From contig NZ_CP032382.1 of NCBI RefSeq assembly GCF_003589925.1, positions 3,038,001-3,102,000 on the forward strand: DNA of 64,000 nucleotides. The letters are read 5' to 3'. This DNA is from Chryseolinea soli. Its GTDB lineage: Bacteria; Bacteroidota; Bacteroidia; Cytophagales; Cyclobacteriaceae. Positions 1-8,599 of this stretch are shown here, piece by piece. The position numbers were made by a program, and so were the translations under genes. The first letter of the stretch is position 1, and every line of letters begins with the position of its first letter. A model generated the notes under the pieces. The model did not search any database. It had not been told where the DNA came from and worked only from the letters and a program-made list of their open reading frames with translations.

Positions 1-1
1 T

Positions 2-313
2 GCCAAGGCCGCCAACGTACAGCATGTGAAGGATGATGTCTATTTATTGACATATGCTTTCCAAAGCGGCGATCAGCTGCAATTGACCATTACAAAAAAG
101 ACGACAGACTATAACTATCACTTCCCCGGCACCACCACCGAAAATCAAATCATCGTAGCGATGTTCAACGGCGAAACGTTGGACCTCATCGCCAGCGACG
201 TTTCCATTCAACCCCGCTCGGAAGAAAATAAACTCTACACCGTCACAAACCTGCACACCACAAGCTCAGGCGACTTCAACGGCACCATCGGCCGCGTCCC
301 GCTATTAGAATAA
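2..313 (+). CDS. C-terminal fragment of an unrecognised protein
   Basis: The reading frame is open from the left edge, so the 5' end of this gene lies outside the window; a GTG at 26 is in frame but need not be the start. The visible 103 residues alternate polar and hydrophobic positions (LQLTITKK, QIIVAMFNGETLDLIA), as in beta-sandwich domains of secreted Bacteroidota lipoproteins, and end in GRVPLLE. No catalytic motif is visible and no signal peptide can be judged. The gene converges on the M23 peptidase gene, with a 164-base gap that holds a GC hairpin. Function unknown. Confidence 0.6.
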   Translation, partial: AKAANVQHVKDDVYLLTYAFQSGDQLQLTITKKTTDYNYHFPGTTTENQIIVAMFNGETLDLIASDVSIQPRSEENKLYTVTNLHTTSSGDFNGTIGRVPLLE

Positions 314-423
314 CCAACCCCAAGGATTCACACACAAACAAATCAGAAGCGGGAAGGCTGACTGGAAAAAATAGTCACATCGCGTGTGGGCTATTGAAGG
401 CTGAAAGACTTCCCAAACAATGG

Positions 424-443
424 CCCCGGGTGCAAACCCGGGG
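424..443. repeat. REP-like GC hairpin
   Basis: CCCCGGGT (424-431) and ACCCGGGG (436-443) form a perfect 8-bp stem with a GCAA loop, followed by TTATAA. It lies between two convergent genes and has no T-tract. The shape and trailing TTAT resemble the palindrome at 36094-36116, suggesting one dispersed palindrome family. It may also act as a bidirectional terminator. Confidence 0.4.
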
Positions 444-477
444 TTATAAGTTTCAGGCCACTTCAACCCCGAAGAGG

Positions 478-996
478 CTAGGGGTTCAAAAATTCGATCG
501 GGTTCAAATAAAACATTTTCTTCCACCCCTGTGGCGCTGTATCCATTCTCCAGGGATAGGGAATCAATGTGGCAATAGAATAATGGAGATGCGCCGGCTT
601 GCCTTTCGCATTCCCCGTCGTTCCAACCGTTCCTATTTGCTCCCCCTGATGCGCCCAGGAAAAAATGTTTGCATCAATGCGTTGAAGATGCGCGTAATAA
701 TGCACACGCCATTTCGGCCCCAGGATCAAAACGACGTTTCCACCCATCTTAAGTTCCCCCGTATAGATCACCCATCCCCCCGTTGCCGAACTCACCGCCG
801 TTCCCTCTTTTGCAAAAATATCGACGCCTTTGTGGGTGCCCGACTTTCCCCAGGGATAATACCAAAACGATTTGGGATGATAGCTCTTGCGATCGGCGCC
901 GGCCACGGGGTTCACAACGTGTTGGGGTAACCAGAAACCTACCGCGATGATCGCCAGCACGATAAACGCGAATACCTGCTTTTTTGAATATTTCAT
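478..996 (-). CDS. M23 family metallopeptidase
   Basis: A 172-residue LytM/M23-type zinc peptidase, expected to cut peptidoglycan cross-bridges or stems in the periplasm. Residues 7-25 form a single N-terminal hydrophobic segment (signal or anchor). The zinc motifs are visible: H55-x3-D59 (HKGVD), H103 in HYYAHL and H136-x-H138 (AHLHYS), so the protein looks catalytically complete. It is short, with only the peptidase core and no LysM or coiled-coil region. The start at 996 lies 6 bases after the stop of the dnaE-like gene, so the two are probably cotranscribed. A link to DNA repair is not evident; it may simply be the operon's last gene. Confidence 0.85.
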   Translation of the reverse strand: MKYSKKQVFAFIVLAIIAVGFWLPQHVVNPVAGADRKSYHPKSFWYYPWGKSGTHKGVDIFAKEGTAVSSATGGWVIYTGELKMGGNVVLILGPKWRVHYYAHLQRIDANIFSWAHQGEQIGTVGTTGNAKGKPAHLHYSIATLIPYPWRMDTAPQGWKKMFYLNPIEFLNP

Positions 997-1002
997 GAGA
1001 TG

Positions 1003-4000
1003 TTATTGAGTCCGCGAATAAGAATTCCCATCGGTCACAAAACTTTCGCGCATAAACTCTTCCGCCCGTTTGTTCACGATGGGCAACTTATCCATCCACG
1101 CCACTTCCACTGCATACACGCCAAAGTCCTCGGTCACTTTTCCTTTGATCGAATAAAACCCGCGGCCCCGGAACGGAAACTTGCGCGCACTATCCGGAAA
1201 ATGTACGGTATCAAAAACTTCGCCACGTTCGTCAAAGAACGTCCCGAAAAACATCGACTGCTGTGTTTTCATCGTGCTGGCATCTTTGGTGGTCACCACG
1301 TAGCCGACAATGTGCACCTGTTTATTTTTCTTATGTTTCAGATCGCGCGCCAAAGTATCACCGCGCTCTGGCGAAGCGATGAGCAGGAACGGGTTACACA
1401 ACGGGAACCCCAACAATTCGATCTCATCAAAAGCATCTTCCAGCGAATTGCGTTGCAACACGGGCAGCGGGTAGTCTTTGGGTTCTGTGTCGAACAGTTC
1501 TACGGTGGTCTTGTTGCGCTGTTTGATATTGCCAAAATACAACATGGCTTCCCACAACAAACGCTGTTTGCTTTTTCCCGTAAAGCGAAACGACCCCAAC
1601 CGGATGAGGATGCGGATTTGCTCCAGCCCAAGGGCAATCCGGCGCAGAAAATTGTCCAGGCTTTTGTATTCACCGCCCCGTAAACGCTCTTCCGGAATTT
1701 CTTTCGCGATCTTCGACTCGAGGCTCTTCAAATGAACAAAACCGATGAAGATGGACGTATCATAAATTGTCGTCAGATATTCGCTCCGGTTCACACAAGG
1801 AGCTTCGACCTCGGCGCCGTTCATGCGCGCTTCGTGAAAATAGAATTCCGTGCGATAGAATCCGCCAAAATTATTGATCACGCCCACCATAAATTCCAAC
1901 GGATAGTGTGCCTTCAAGTAAAGACTTTGATAGCTCTCCACGGCGTAGCTGGCGGAGTGCCCCTTGGCAAACGAATAACCCGAAAAACTTTCGATCTCAA
2001 ACCACACGCGATCGGTCACATGCTGTGCATAGCCTTGCTCGCGACAGTTCTCAAAAAAGCGTTCGCGCACGCGTTGAAACTCTTCCCGCGAACGGTATTT
2101 GCCCGACATCCCGCGCCGCAGCACGTCGGCTTCGGTCAACGTGAGCCCGGCAAAATGATGGGCCACTTTGATCACATCCTCCTGGTATACCATCACGCCA
2201 TACGTCTCGGCCATCAACTCGTCCATTTTAGGGTGAATGGATTCGTAGCGGCCGTCGTTTTGGGTCAGGTGAAACCGCTCGATGTAGGCCCGCATCATCC
2301 CCGAACTGGCAACACCCGGCCGGATAATGGAGCTGGCCGCCACCAGCGTGAGATAGTCCGAACAACGCAGTTTCTCCAGGAGCATGCGCATGGCCGGTGA
2401 CTCCACATAAAAACAACCCATGGCCTTGCTGTTGCGGAGCAGATCTTTCACTTTCTCGTCTTCCTTGAACACATGGAAGCGATGAATGTCCACGTCAATC
2501 CCGCGATTGCGCTTCACGTGTTTCACGGTCTCCTTCAAATGTCCCAGTCCGCGTTGGCTCAGGATGTCGAATTTGTAGATGCCCAGGTCTTCGGCGTTGT
2601 GCATTTCAAAATGTGACACCGGATATCCCTTGGGGGGAAGCTCCGTGGCCGTGTAGGTGTAAATGGGTTTTTCCGTGATGAGCACGCCGCCGGCATGGAT
2701 GGAAATGTTGGCCGGCAGGCCCTTCTTCACGATGTAGCTGGCATATTTAAAAATGAGCTCGGTGATGTTGTCGCGACTTTTGAAATGTTGAGGCTCGTCC
2801 ACCAGGGAATCGATTTCTTCTTTGGGCAAGCCAAACACTTTTCCCAGCTCGCGCAAAATGGAACGATACTTATAGGTGGTGTGCGTGCCCAGCAGGCAAA
2901 CGTGGTCGGTGCCATACGTCTCAAAAATATAGCGATAGATGTCATCGCGGTTGTCCCACGCAAAGTCGATGTCAAAGTCGGGAGGAGAGGTGCGCTCTTC
3001 GTTTAGGAAGCGCTCGAAATAGAGATTCAGGTCGATGGGGTCCACGTTCGTAATGCCCAGACAATAGGCGACCACGCTGTTGGCTCCGCTGCCCCGGCCG
3101 ACAAAGTCGTACCCTTGTTGTTTGGCAAAGACAATGAGGCGGTAGGTGATAAGGTAATAGGAGCAGAAGTTTTTATGGCGGATGATCCGCAGCTCCCGGT
3201 TCACGCGTTCGGTCAGCTCATCCAACGCTTCTTGTTTGGTGTAGTGGCCATAGCGAGTGGCAAATCCCTTCCAGGTTTCCGTTTCCAGGATGCGCCAGTC
3301 TTCTTCCGGCGTGCCGTAGATATGTTTTTTGTTTTTGTCTTCCTTAAGGGTAAAGTCCAGGCGACATGGCGCCAGCAAGTCTTCTGTATTTTTTACTACT
3401 TCGGGATATCGCCTGAACATGTAGGCCAGCACTTCCTCCGGCATCATGATCTCGTCTTCGTGGGCCAGCAGGTGTTTGGGAAACTTGCTCAACAGCGTAT
3501 TGTCGTTGACAGCCCGCAACAGCCGGTGAATATTGTAATCTGTTTTATTCGCGAAGGTGACGGGATGAAGGACAACAAACTTGGATTCATAACCGGCGTA
3601 ACCGGCATACATGGCAAATTGATTCAGCTCATGTTTTCGGATGCCGATGTATTCATGATGGCGAAGCTGTTCGGACACCATCCTCTGAAACGGATAGACG
3701 ACAAAAACCTCATCGAAGTCTGGGGCCCGCTCGGGAAAGGGTTTGGCCTCGCGGTTGTAGCGCGACAGGAAGCGATTGATCTCCTCGAAACCGGCATTGT
3801 TTTTTGCGATGGCGATATAGAGCAGGTCATTGCCGTTTCTAAATTCCACTCCCACAACAATCTCCAGCGCATGGGTCCGCTTGCCCGTAGCGGTCTTCGG
3901 TCCCTGCCGTGGCGAGCGCTCTTCACACAACCGCAGCATCTCGATATATGACGCCGTGTTGTTTATTTCCGTCATCACCAACTTGTGGACGCCGCACCGG

Positions 4001-4077
4001 ATGGCCTCTTCAAACAAGTCTTCCACCGGTAGGGTGCCATATTTGAAACTGAAACCGGTGTGACAATTGAGGTACAT
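1003..4077 (-). CDS. dnaE: DNA polymerase III alpha subunit, DnaE-type (probable accessory/error-prone copy)
   Basis: A C-family polymerase of 1024 residues, shorter than replicative DnaE (about 1160 or more). Order: PHP domain (1-270), palm with GRGSGANS and the catalytic PDFDIDF aspartates (about 330-375), fingers, helix-hairpin-helix region, and an OB-fold near 900-990. The PHP metal site looks lost: the usual HxHxxxS start reads LNCHTGFS and the TDH segment reads TEINN. Such loss is typical of ImuC/DnaE2-like translesion enzymes. It lies 27 bases after recQ on the same strand and is close to dinB and an S24 repressor. I infer a damage-inducible accessory polymerase rather than the replicative copy; a second dnaE elsewhere would support that. 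Confidence 0.85.
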   Translation of the reverse strand: MYLNCHTGFSFKYGTLPVEDLFEEAIRCGVHKLVMTEINNTASYIEMLRLCEERSPRQGPKTATGKRTHALEIVVGVEFRNGNDLLYIAIAKNNAGFEEINRFLSRYNREAKPFPERAPDFDEVFVVYPFQRMVSEQLRHHEYIGIRKHELNQFAMYAGYAGYESKFVVLHPVTFANKTDYNIHRLLRAVNDNTLLSKFPKHLLAHEDEIMMPEEVLAYMFRRYPEVVKNTEDLLAPCRLDFTLKEDKNKKHIYGTPEEDWRILETETWKGFATRYGHYTKQEALDELTERVNRELRIIRHKNFCSYYLITYRLIVFAKQQGYDFVGRGSGANSVVAYCLGITNVDPIDLNLYFERFLNEERTSPPDFDIDFAWDNRDDIYRYIFETYGTDHVCLLGTHTTYKYRSILRELGKVFGLPKEEIDSLVDEPQHFKSRDNITELIFKYASYIVKKGLPANISIHAGGVLITEKPIYTYTATELPPKGYPVSHFEMHNAEDLGIYKFDILSQRGLGHLKETVKHVKRNRGIDVDIHRFHVFKEDEKVKDLLRNSKAMGCFYVESPAMRMLLEKLRCSDYLTLVAASSIIRPGVASSGMMRAYIERFHLTQNDGRYESIHPKMDELMAETYGVMVYQEDVIKVAHHFAGLTLTEADVLRRGMSGKYRSREEFQRVRERFFENCREQGYAQHVTDRVWFEIESFSGYSFAKGHSASYAVESYQSLYLKAHYPLEFMVGVINNFGGFYRTEFYFHEARMNGAEVEAPCVNRSEYLTTIYDTSIFIGFVHLKSLESKIAKEIPEERLRGGEYKSLDNFLRRIALGLEQIRILIRLGSFRFTGKSKQRLLWEAMLYFGNIKQRNKTTVELFDTEPKDYPLPVLQRNSLEDAFDEIELLGFPLCNPFLLIASPERGDTLARDLKHKKNKQVHIVGYVVTTKDASTMKTQQSMFFGTFFDERGEVFDTVHFPDSARKFPFRGRGFYSIKGKVTEDFGVYAVEVAWMDKLPIVNKRAEEFMRESFVTDGNSYSRTQ

Positions 4078-4104
4078 ACGTTTGTTGAATACGACGTTAA
4101 ACGA

Positions 4105-6258
4105 CTACGAAGTAGCTTTGAATTCCAAATAGGCCATCACCGCTTTGATCTCTCCGTAGGTGAAACCCGCGCCCAGCTTTTCTTTGATCGGCGCCAGCAT
4201 TTTTCCACCCACTTGCTCGATGGCGAGCTGAATGGTCGCAATCTTTGCCGGGCGCACAAGCTCCTCAACCGAAAGCTTTCCATATTGAACATAGTAGGCC
4301 AGGTGATTTTCTACTGTGCCCACACTCAGGCTGCGCAAGGCCGCGATGTCGCCGGGCAAATGACCGGCTTTGAACAGATCCAGGGTTTGTTGTTTGGTTT
4401 CATTTTCCCGTTGCGGGCGCTCCGGCCGGTCCCTACGACCGCTCGTGCGCTTTGGAGATTTCAGATGCATGCGCGTAGCCATGCCGTTCTCTTCACAGTA
4501 CCGCACAATGGCATCTTCAAATGCGGGGCCATAGCGCTCCACTTTCAACTCGCCAAAACCCGAAATATTCCGCATCGATGCTCGATCCAAAGGCAGATAC
4601 GTAGCCAGTTCGCGCAACGAGGCATCCGACAGCACCACATAGGGCGGCACATTCTCTTCCTGCGCCAGCGCTGTCCGCACTTTCTTCAGGATCATAAAAA
4701 GCCCTGCTTCATAGTCGGCTGATTGTTCTGAAACTTGCATCATCGGCGTGGGCAGTTTCTCTTTCGATCGCACCAACATCACGCGTTCGGCACCCCGCAA
4801 TACGGCCGCGCTTTTAGCAGTCAGTTTCAATACCGGGTACGTGCCGTCCGATTTGGCCAGGTAGCCCTGTGCCAGCAGGTCGCGAATAATGCTGGTCCAT
4901 TCTTCTTTGCTGGTGTCGGCGCCCACGCCAAATGTTTTCAGCGCCCGGTGGTCGTCCATGATCTTTGCGGAATTCGATCCGCGCAAAACGTCGATCACAT
5001 AGTTGGTGCCGAATCGTTCCTGCAAACGCGTCACGGCCGACAGCACTTTCTGGGCCTGCACCGTGCCTTCTTCGCGTTCGACTTGCGTGAGACAGATGTC
5101 GCAGTTGCCGCAATAGCTGGGGGCGGGTTCGTCGAAATAGTTTAGCAGGTATTGGCGCCGGCACGTCACCAGGTCGCCATAGGTGGCCATCTGGTCGAGC
5201 TTTTTCAGGTAGATGCGCGTCTGCTCGGCGTTGCCCTCGATCTCGACAAACTTTTTCATCTTGCTCACATCGGCGTAGGTATAATAGAGCAAGGCCTCGC
5301 TCTCCAGACCGTCGCGTCCGGCGCGACCCGTTTCCTGGTAATAGCTCTCGATATTTTTCGGGAGGTCCATGTGCACCACGTAACGCACGTTCGATTTGTC
5401 GATGCCCATGCCAAAGGCGATGGTGGCTACCATAATTTTCACGTCGTCACGCAAAAACATTTCCTGGTGTCGTGCCCGCTGTTCTTTTTCCATCCCGGCG
5501 TGATAGGGGAGGACATTAAACGCTTCCTTCGCCAGGTCGGCCGCCAGGCTCTCCGTTGCCACGCGCGACAAGCAATAGATGATGCCCGATTCTTCCTTCC
5601 GGGTCTCCAAAAAGCCTAACAATTTTTCGAAGCTCCGTTTTTTTGGCTCCACCGTGTAGCGGATGTTAGCCCGGTTGAAGCTCGACACAAACACGGCGGG
5701 CGAGCGCAATGCTAATTTTTCGATGATGTCTCTTTGCGTCACCTTGTCGGCGGTGGCCGTCAGGGCGATCACGGGCACATCGGGTAGCGTTTGTTTTAGT
5801 TGGTTCAGCAACAAATATTCCGGGCGAAAATCATGACCCCAATGCGAAATGCAGTGTGCCTCGTCAACGGCCACCAGGCTCACATTGAACGAACCGAGAC
5901 GCCGGAAAAACGAGCTTTCGGGCGCGAGGTACAACAGCTTCATTTCTTTTGACAACACCTTGGTGATGATCGCATCCTGCTCCGCGCCACTTTGCGTGGA
6001 ATTGAGGTACGCGGCCTGTACGCCGTTCAGCCGCAAGGCATCGACCTGATCTTTCATCAGGGCGATGAGCGGAGAGATCACCACGGTGAGTCCATCGAGC
6101 AACAGCGCAGGCACCTGGTAACACAGCGACTTGCCACCGCCGGTGGGCATCAACACAAACGTATCTTTTCGCTGAAGAACAGACTGGATGATGGCTTCCT
6201 GTTCCAAACGAAAGGAAGAATACCCGAAACGGGTCCGAAGAATTTCTAAAGGCGACAT
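4105..6258 (-). CDS. recQ: ATP-dependent DNA helicase RecQ
   Basis: A 717-residue RecQ helicase that unwinds DNA 3' to 5' in recombination and fork repair. Visible motifs: Walker A MPTGGGKS, DEAH box (VDEAHCISHWGHDFRPEY), arginine-finger motif ETGRAGRDG, a zinc-binding cysteine set in the RQC region (CRRQYLLNYF then CGNCDIC), an HRDC domain with NISGFGELK, and a C-terminal helix-turn-helix tail. The start is placed at 6258 (MSPLEILRTRFGY), where homology begins. The frame stays open upstream to 6477, but those 73 codons look non-coding. It is followed after 27 bases by the dnaE-like gene. The 500 bases upstream hold a dispersed repeat. Confidence 0.93.
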   Translation of the reverse strand: MSPLEILRTRFGYSSFRLEQEAIIQSVLQRKDTFVLMPTGGGKSLCYQVPALLLDGLTVVISPLIALMKDQVDALRLNGVQAAYLNSTQSGAEQDAIITKVLSKEMKLLYLAPESSFFRRLGSFNVSLVAVDEAHCISHWGHDFRPEYLLLNQLKQTLPDVPVIALTATADKVTQRDIIEKLALRSPAVFVSSFNRANIRYTVEPKKRSFEKLLGFLETRKEESGIIYCLSRVATESLAADLAKEAFNVLPYHAGMEKEQRARHQEMFLRDDVKIMVATIAFGMGIDKSNVRYVVHMDLPKNIESYYQETGRAGRDGLESEALLYYTYADVSKMKKFVEIEGNAEQTRIYLKKLDQMATYGDLVTCRRQYLLNYFDEPAPSYCGNCDICLTQVEREEGTVQAQKVLSAVTRLQERFGTNYVIDVLRGSNSAKIMDDHRALKTFGVGADTSKEEWTSIIRDLLAQGYLAKSDGTYPVLKLTAKSAAVLRGAERVMLVRSKEKLPTPMMQVSEQSADYEAGLFMILKKVRTALAQEENVPPYVVLSDASLRELATYLPLDRASMRNISGFGELKVERYGPAFEDAIVRYCEENGMATRMHLKSPKRTSGRRDRPERPQRENETKQQTLDLFKAGHLPGDIAALRSLSVGTVENHLAYYVQYGKLSVEELVRPAKIATIQLAIEQVGGKMLAPIKEKLGAGFTYGEIKAVMAYLEFKATS

Positions 6259-6538
6259 GGCAACAACGTTATGAATATAAAGATAAGAACACAACGCCTC
6301 CCCGGGTATATTATCCGGATAAGTTCGGCTATTCGCCTCCAAAAAATAAGGCGGCCAAGGCACAAGCGCGGATGCCGTAATTTTCCCCACAACGAGCGTG
6401 GCAAACAACGTCGCAAACAACATCACCGCGCCGTGCAACGGCCGCCTATTTTTTTTTTCCGCAGACCAACGTGTCACTAGCCATCCGTCGAGGGATCGCT
6501 CGTGACAGCGTGGTCAAAAACAATTTCACAAGCATGTG

Positions 6539-6706
6539 GCGGCCCCCTCGCACCCCGGATCGGGCCCGCCCGTACCGAACATCCGAGGGGCTCTCTATCG
6601 AGTGTACACCCACGGGCATGTTCGGGCGGGCTATCCGTTCCAAGTCCGGCCGGCGCTCAGCGCCACCGCACTTCGGGCTTTCCACTTCTATCCCTGGCCG
6701 GGATCC
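6539..6706 (-). repeat. Dispersed intergenic repeat, long copy
   Basis: Read on the minus strand, this block matches 36281-36380 on the plus strand: both carry GGCCAGGGATAGAA, TGGAAAGCCCGAAGTG, GGCCGGACTTGGAA, GGATAGCCCG and finally CGAGGGGGCCGCC. This copy has about 65 extra bases between the last two blocks, bounded by the inverted repeat CCGAACAT/ATGTTCGG with further GC pairing outside. It lies 3' of the 2H phosphoesterase gene and reads in that gene's direction. The rest of 6259-6771 holds no gene that I can see; an open frame across 6446-6847 is a by-product of the repeat. Confidence 0.75.
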
Positions 6707-6771
6707 CAAGGTGTGAGGAAGCACTTCATCTTCATAAGGCCACATACCTGCACACATAACCGCCAACGGAT

Positions 6772-7308
6772 TTATTCGCCTAACAAAATATCGCGGTAGT
6801 GGACCCACCGGTTCTCGGCGCGGGCCAGCACGGTAATGCGGTCGCAAAGGAAATGCTGGCTATAGGGAAGATCCTTCAAATACGGCCACGCTTTCAGAAA
6901 ATCTTCTCCCGAAAGTTTTCTCGCCACCGTGATGTGCGGCGTGTAGTGCGCATCCTCTCGGATCAATTTCTCAAAAATATCCCGCACAGGATACTTATTG
7001 ACGATATCCAAAATGATGGTGCGCTCCGAACCATGGTGAAACACATTCAGGTCTTTGATAAATATGTTGAACGGCTTGATGTTGGACACCTTCACTTCCA
7101 CGTGCCGGATGATATCGTCCACATACTCGTCCTGATATTTGAACAACGATATGTGCGCGGTCGAGTAGCGGTCCGAGAATTCATGACCGATGAGATAGTG
7201 CACATCGTCTTTCAGCACGAACACGTCACTAAGAATGTGCGGCGGCGGCGAAATAATAAAGAACAACTCCTGAACAGGTGATTTTGTGGTTGCGATGGAT
7301 GTTTTCAT
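6772..7308 (-). CDS. 2H phosphoesterase superfamily (2'-5' RNA ligase-like) protein
   Basis: A 178-residue protein with the two His-x-Ser/Thr motifs that define the 2H superfamily: H52-I-S54 in TAHISLF and H125-I-T127 in TPHITVA, about 73 residues apart as expected. Family members act on 2',3'-cyclic phosphates or 2'-5' linkages in RNA or nucleotides; the substrate here cannot be read from sequence. It starts 30 bases after the dinB stop on the same strand, so it is probably cotranscribed with the translesion polymerase. That placement hints at a role during damage, but this is inference. Confidence 0.8.
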   Translation of the reverse strand: MKTSIATTKSPVQELFFIISPPPHILSDVFVLKDDVHYLIGHEFSDRYSTAHISLFKYQDEYVDDIIRHVEVKVSNIKPFNIFIKDLNVFHHGSERTIILDIVNKYPVRDIFEKLIREDAHYTPHITVARKLSGEDFLKAWPYLKDLPYSQHFLCDRITVLARAENRWVHYRDILLGE

Positions 7309-7338
7309 AGCTATGATTTTTCATTTGTTACAATTGAG

Positions 7339-8532
7339 TCACTTCAAATTCCCTTTGAACATATTCATCTCCATGCGCACGCGACGGTTCACGCCCAACG
7401 TGGTGGCGCGGATGAGTTTCTCCACACCGTGCTTGTGCTTGATAAAGTCAATGGCCTCATACAGGTTGATACTTTCGGCCGTGTCGTCGAAAAGGCTGAT
7501 CTGGTGGCTGCCGTGCACGAGGCTGCTCAGCCGCACGCCCACCAACCGGATCAACATCCGCCGGTTGTAGAGCCGCTTGAACAACTCGGTCACGGTGTTC
7601 AGCAGGACGTGGTCCGACGACGTATAGGGAATGTGAATTTGTTTTGTTTCCGTGTCGAAATTGGAGTAGCGGATTTTCACCGTCACACACGACGCCAGCT
7701 TCTTTTGTTCGCGCAGTTGGAAGGCCACCTTCTCCACCATGGCAATCAAAATAGATTGCAGCCGTTTCACATCGATGGTATCTTCTTCGAAGGTGCACTC
7801 CGTGGAAATCGACTTTTGCTCTGCATAGGGCACCACGGGCGACTCGTCCACACCGTGGGCCTTGTTCCAGAGACTGAGACCATTCTTGCCAAATGCGCTC
7901 ATCAGAAACTTCAGCGGCATTTCACGCAACGTGGCCACGGTGCGCACGCCCATGTCATATAAAAAAGAAGCGGTCTGCTTGCCGATCATGGGGATCTTCT
8001 CCACCGCCAGCGGCGACAAAAAGGCTTCCTCCGTGCCGGCGGGCACGTTGTGTTTGGCTTCCGGCTTAAACTCGCCCGTGGCCACTTTCGACACCAACTT
8101 GTTCCGCGACATGGCCAGCGAAATGGGCAGCCCGGATTCCTTGTTGATTTTTCTCTGCAGCTCCACGGCCCACTGGAATGCCCCGAAATAACGGTCCATG
8201 CCACTGGCGTCTATATAGAACTCGTCGATCGACGACTTTTCAAACATTGGGGCGGCCTCGGCGATAATTTCCGTCACCTCGTGCGAACATTGGCTGTACG
8301 ACTCCATGTCGCCCGAGATCACCTTGGCATCGGGGCAGAGTTGCAGGGCCAGATACATGGGCATAGCCGAATGCACACCGAACTGCCGCGTTTCATAGCT
8401 ACAGGCGGCCACCACGCCGCGGCGGCTGCTACCTCCTATAATAAGAGGCCGGCCCACCAGCGCTTTGTTGTTTCTACGCTCTACCGCCACAAAAAACGCA
8501 TCCAGATCCAGGTGAATTATGTTCCGCTCCAT
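7339..8532 (-). CDS. dinB: DNA polymerase IV (Y-family, DinB)
   Basis: A 397-residue Y-family translesion polymerase. Catalytic acidic residues are visible: D9 and D11 in HLDLDAFF, and D103-E104 in SSIDEFYID; the steric-gate phenylalanine follows D11. The fingers motif SYETRQFGVHSAMP, the thumb helix-hairpin-helix (VEKIPMIGKQTASFLYDMGV) and the little finger all follow in order. Length is in the usual range for DinB. The upstream region holds two ACTAA-N5-TTAGT palindromes 12-48 bases before the start, and a divergent S24 repressor lies about 490 bases away, so damage-dependent derepression is likely. It is cotranscribed with the 2H phosphoesterase gene. Confidence 0.93.
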   Translation of the reverse strand: MERNIIHLDLDAFFVAVERRNNKALVGRPLIIGGSSRRGVVAACSYETRQFGVHSAMPMYLALQLCPDAKVISGDMESYSQCSHEVTEIIAEAAPMFEKSSIDEFYIDASGMDRYFGAFQWAVELQRKINKESGLPISLAMSRNKLVSKVATGEFKPEAKHNVPAGTEEAFLSPLAVEKIPMIGKQTASFLYDMGVRTVATLREMPLKFLMSAFGKNGLSLWNKAHGVDESPVVPYAEQKSISTECTFEEDTIDVKRLQSILIAMVEKVAFQLREQKKLASCVTVKIRYSNFDTETKQIHIPYTSSDHVLLNTVTELFKRLYNRRMLIRLVGVRLSSLVHGSHQISLFDDTAESINLYEAIDFIKHKHGVEKLIRATTLGVNRRVRMEMNMFKGNLK

Positions 8533-8543
8533 GATGCTAAATA

Positions 8544-8593
8544 ACTAAAATTATTAGTAAAATGTTTTGCTTTTAAACTAATTTTTTTAGTTT
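8544..8593. promoter_or_regulatory. Tandem ACTAA-N5-TTAGT operators in front of dinB
   Basis: Site 1 is ACTAA (8544-8548), 5 bases, TTAGT (8554-8558). Site 2 is AAACTAA (8575-8581), 5 T, TTAGTTT (8587-8593), a perfect 7-bp inverted repeat with the same core. Their centres are 33 bp apart, about three helical turns. Site 1 overlaps a near-consensus minus-strand -7 box for dinB (TAATTTTA, 8546-8553). Site 2 overlaps a plus-strand TAGTTTTG box. The natural candidate binder is the neighbouring XRE-S24 repressor; binding is inferred. Confidence 0.6.
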
Positions 8594-8595
8594 TG
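8566..8595 (+). promoter_or_regulatory. Candidate Bacteroidota-type promoter directed rightward
   Basis: TTTG at 8566-8569 and TAGTTTTG at 8588-8595 match the -33 TTTG and -7 TAnnTTTG elements, with an 18-base spacer (usual 19-21). Transcription would start near 8602 and enter the structured stretch up to 8935. Operator site 2 covers the spacer and the -7 box. Confidence 0.35.
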
Positions 8596-8599
8596 TACT

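Noticed and set aside
6446..6847. A 133-codon open frame with a MRPHYRAG... product
   Set aside because: It lies across the dispersed repeat and the recQ upstream region, and similar peptides arise from the other repeat copy. It has no family features.
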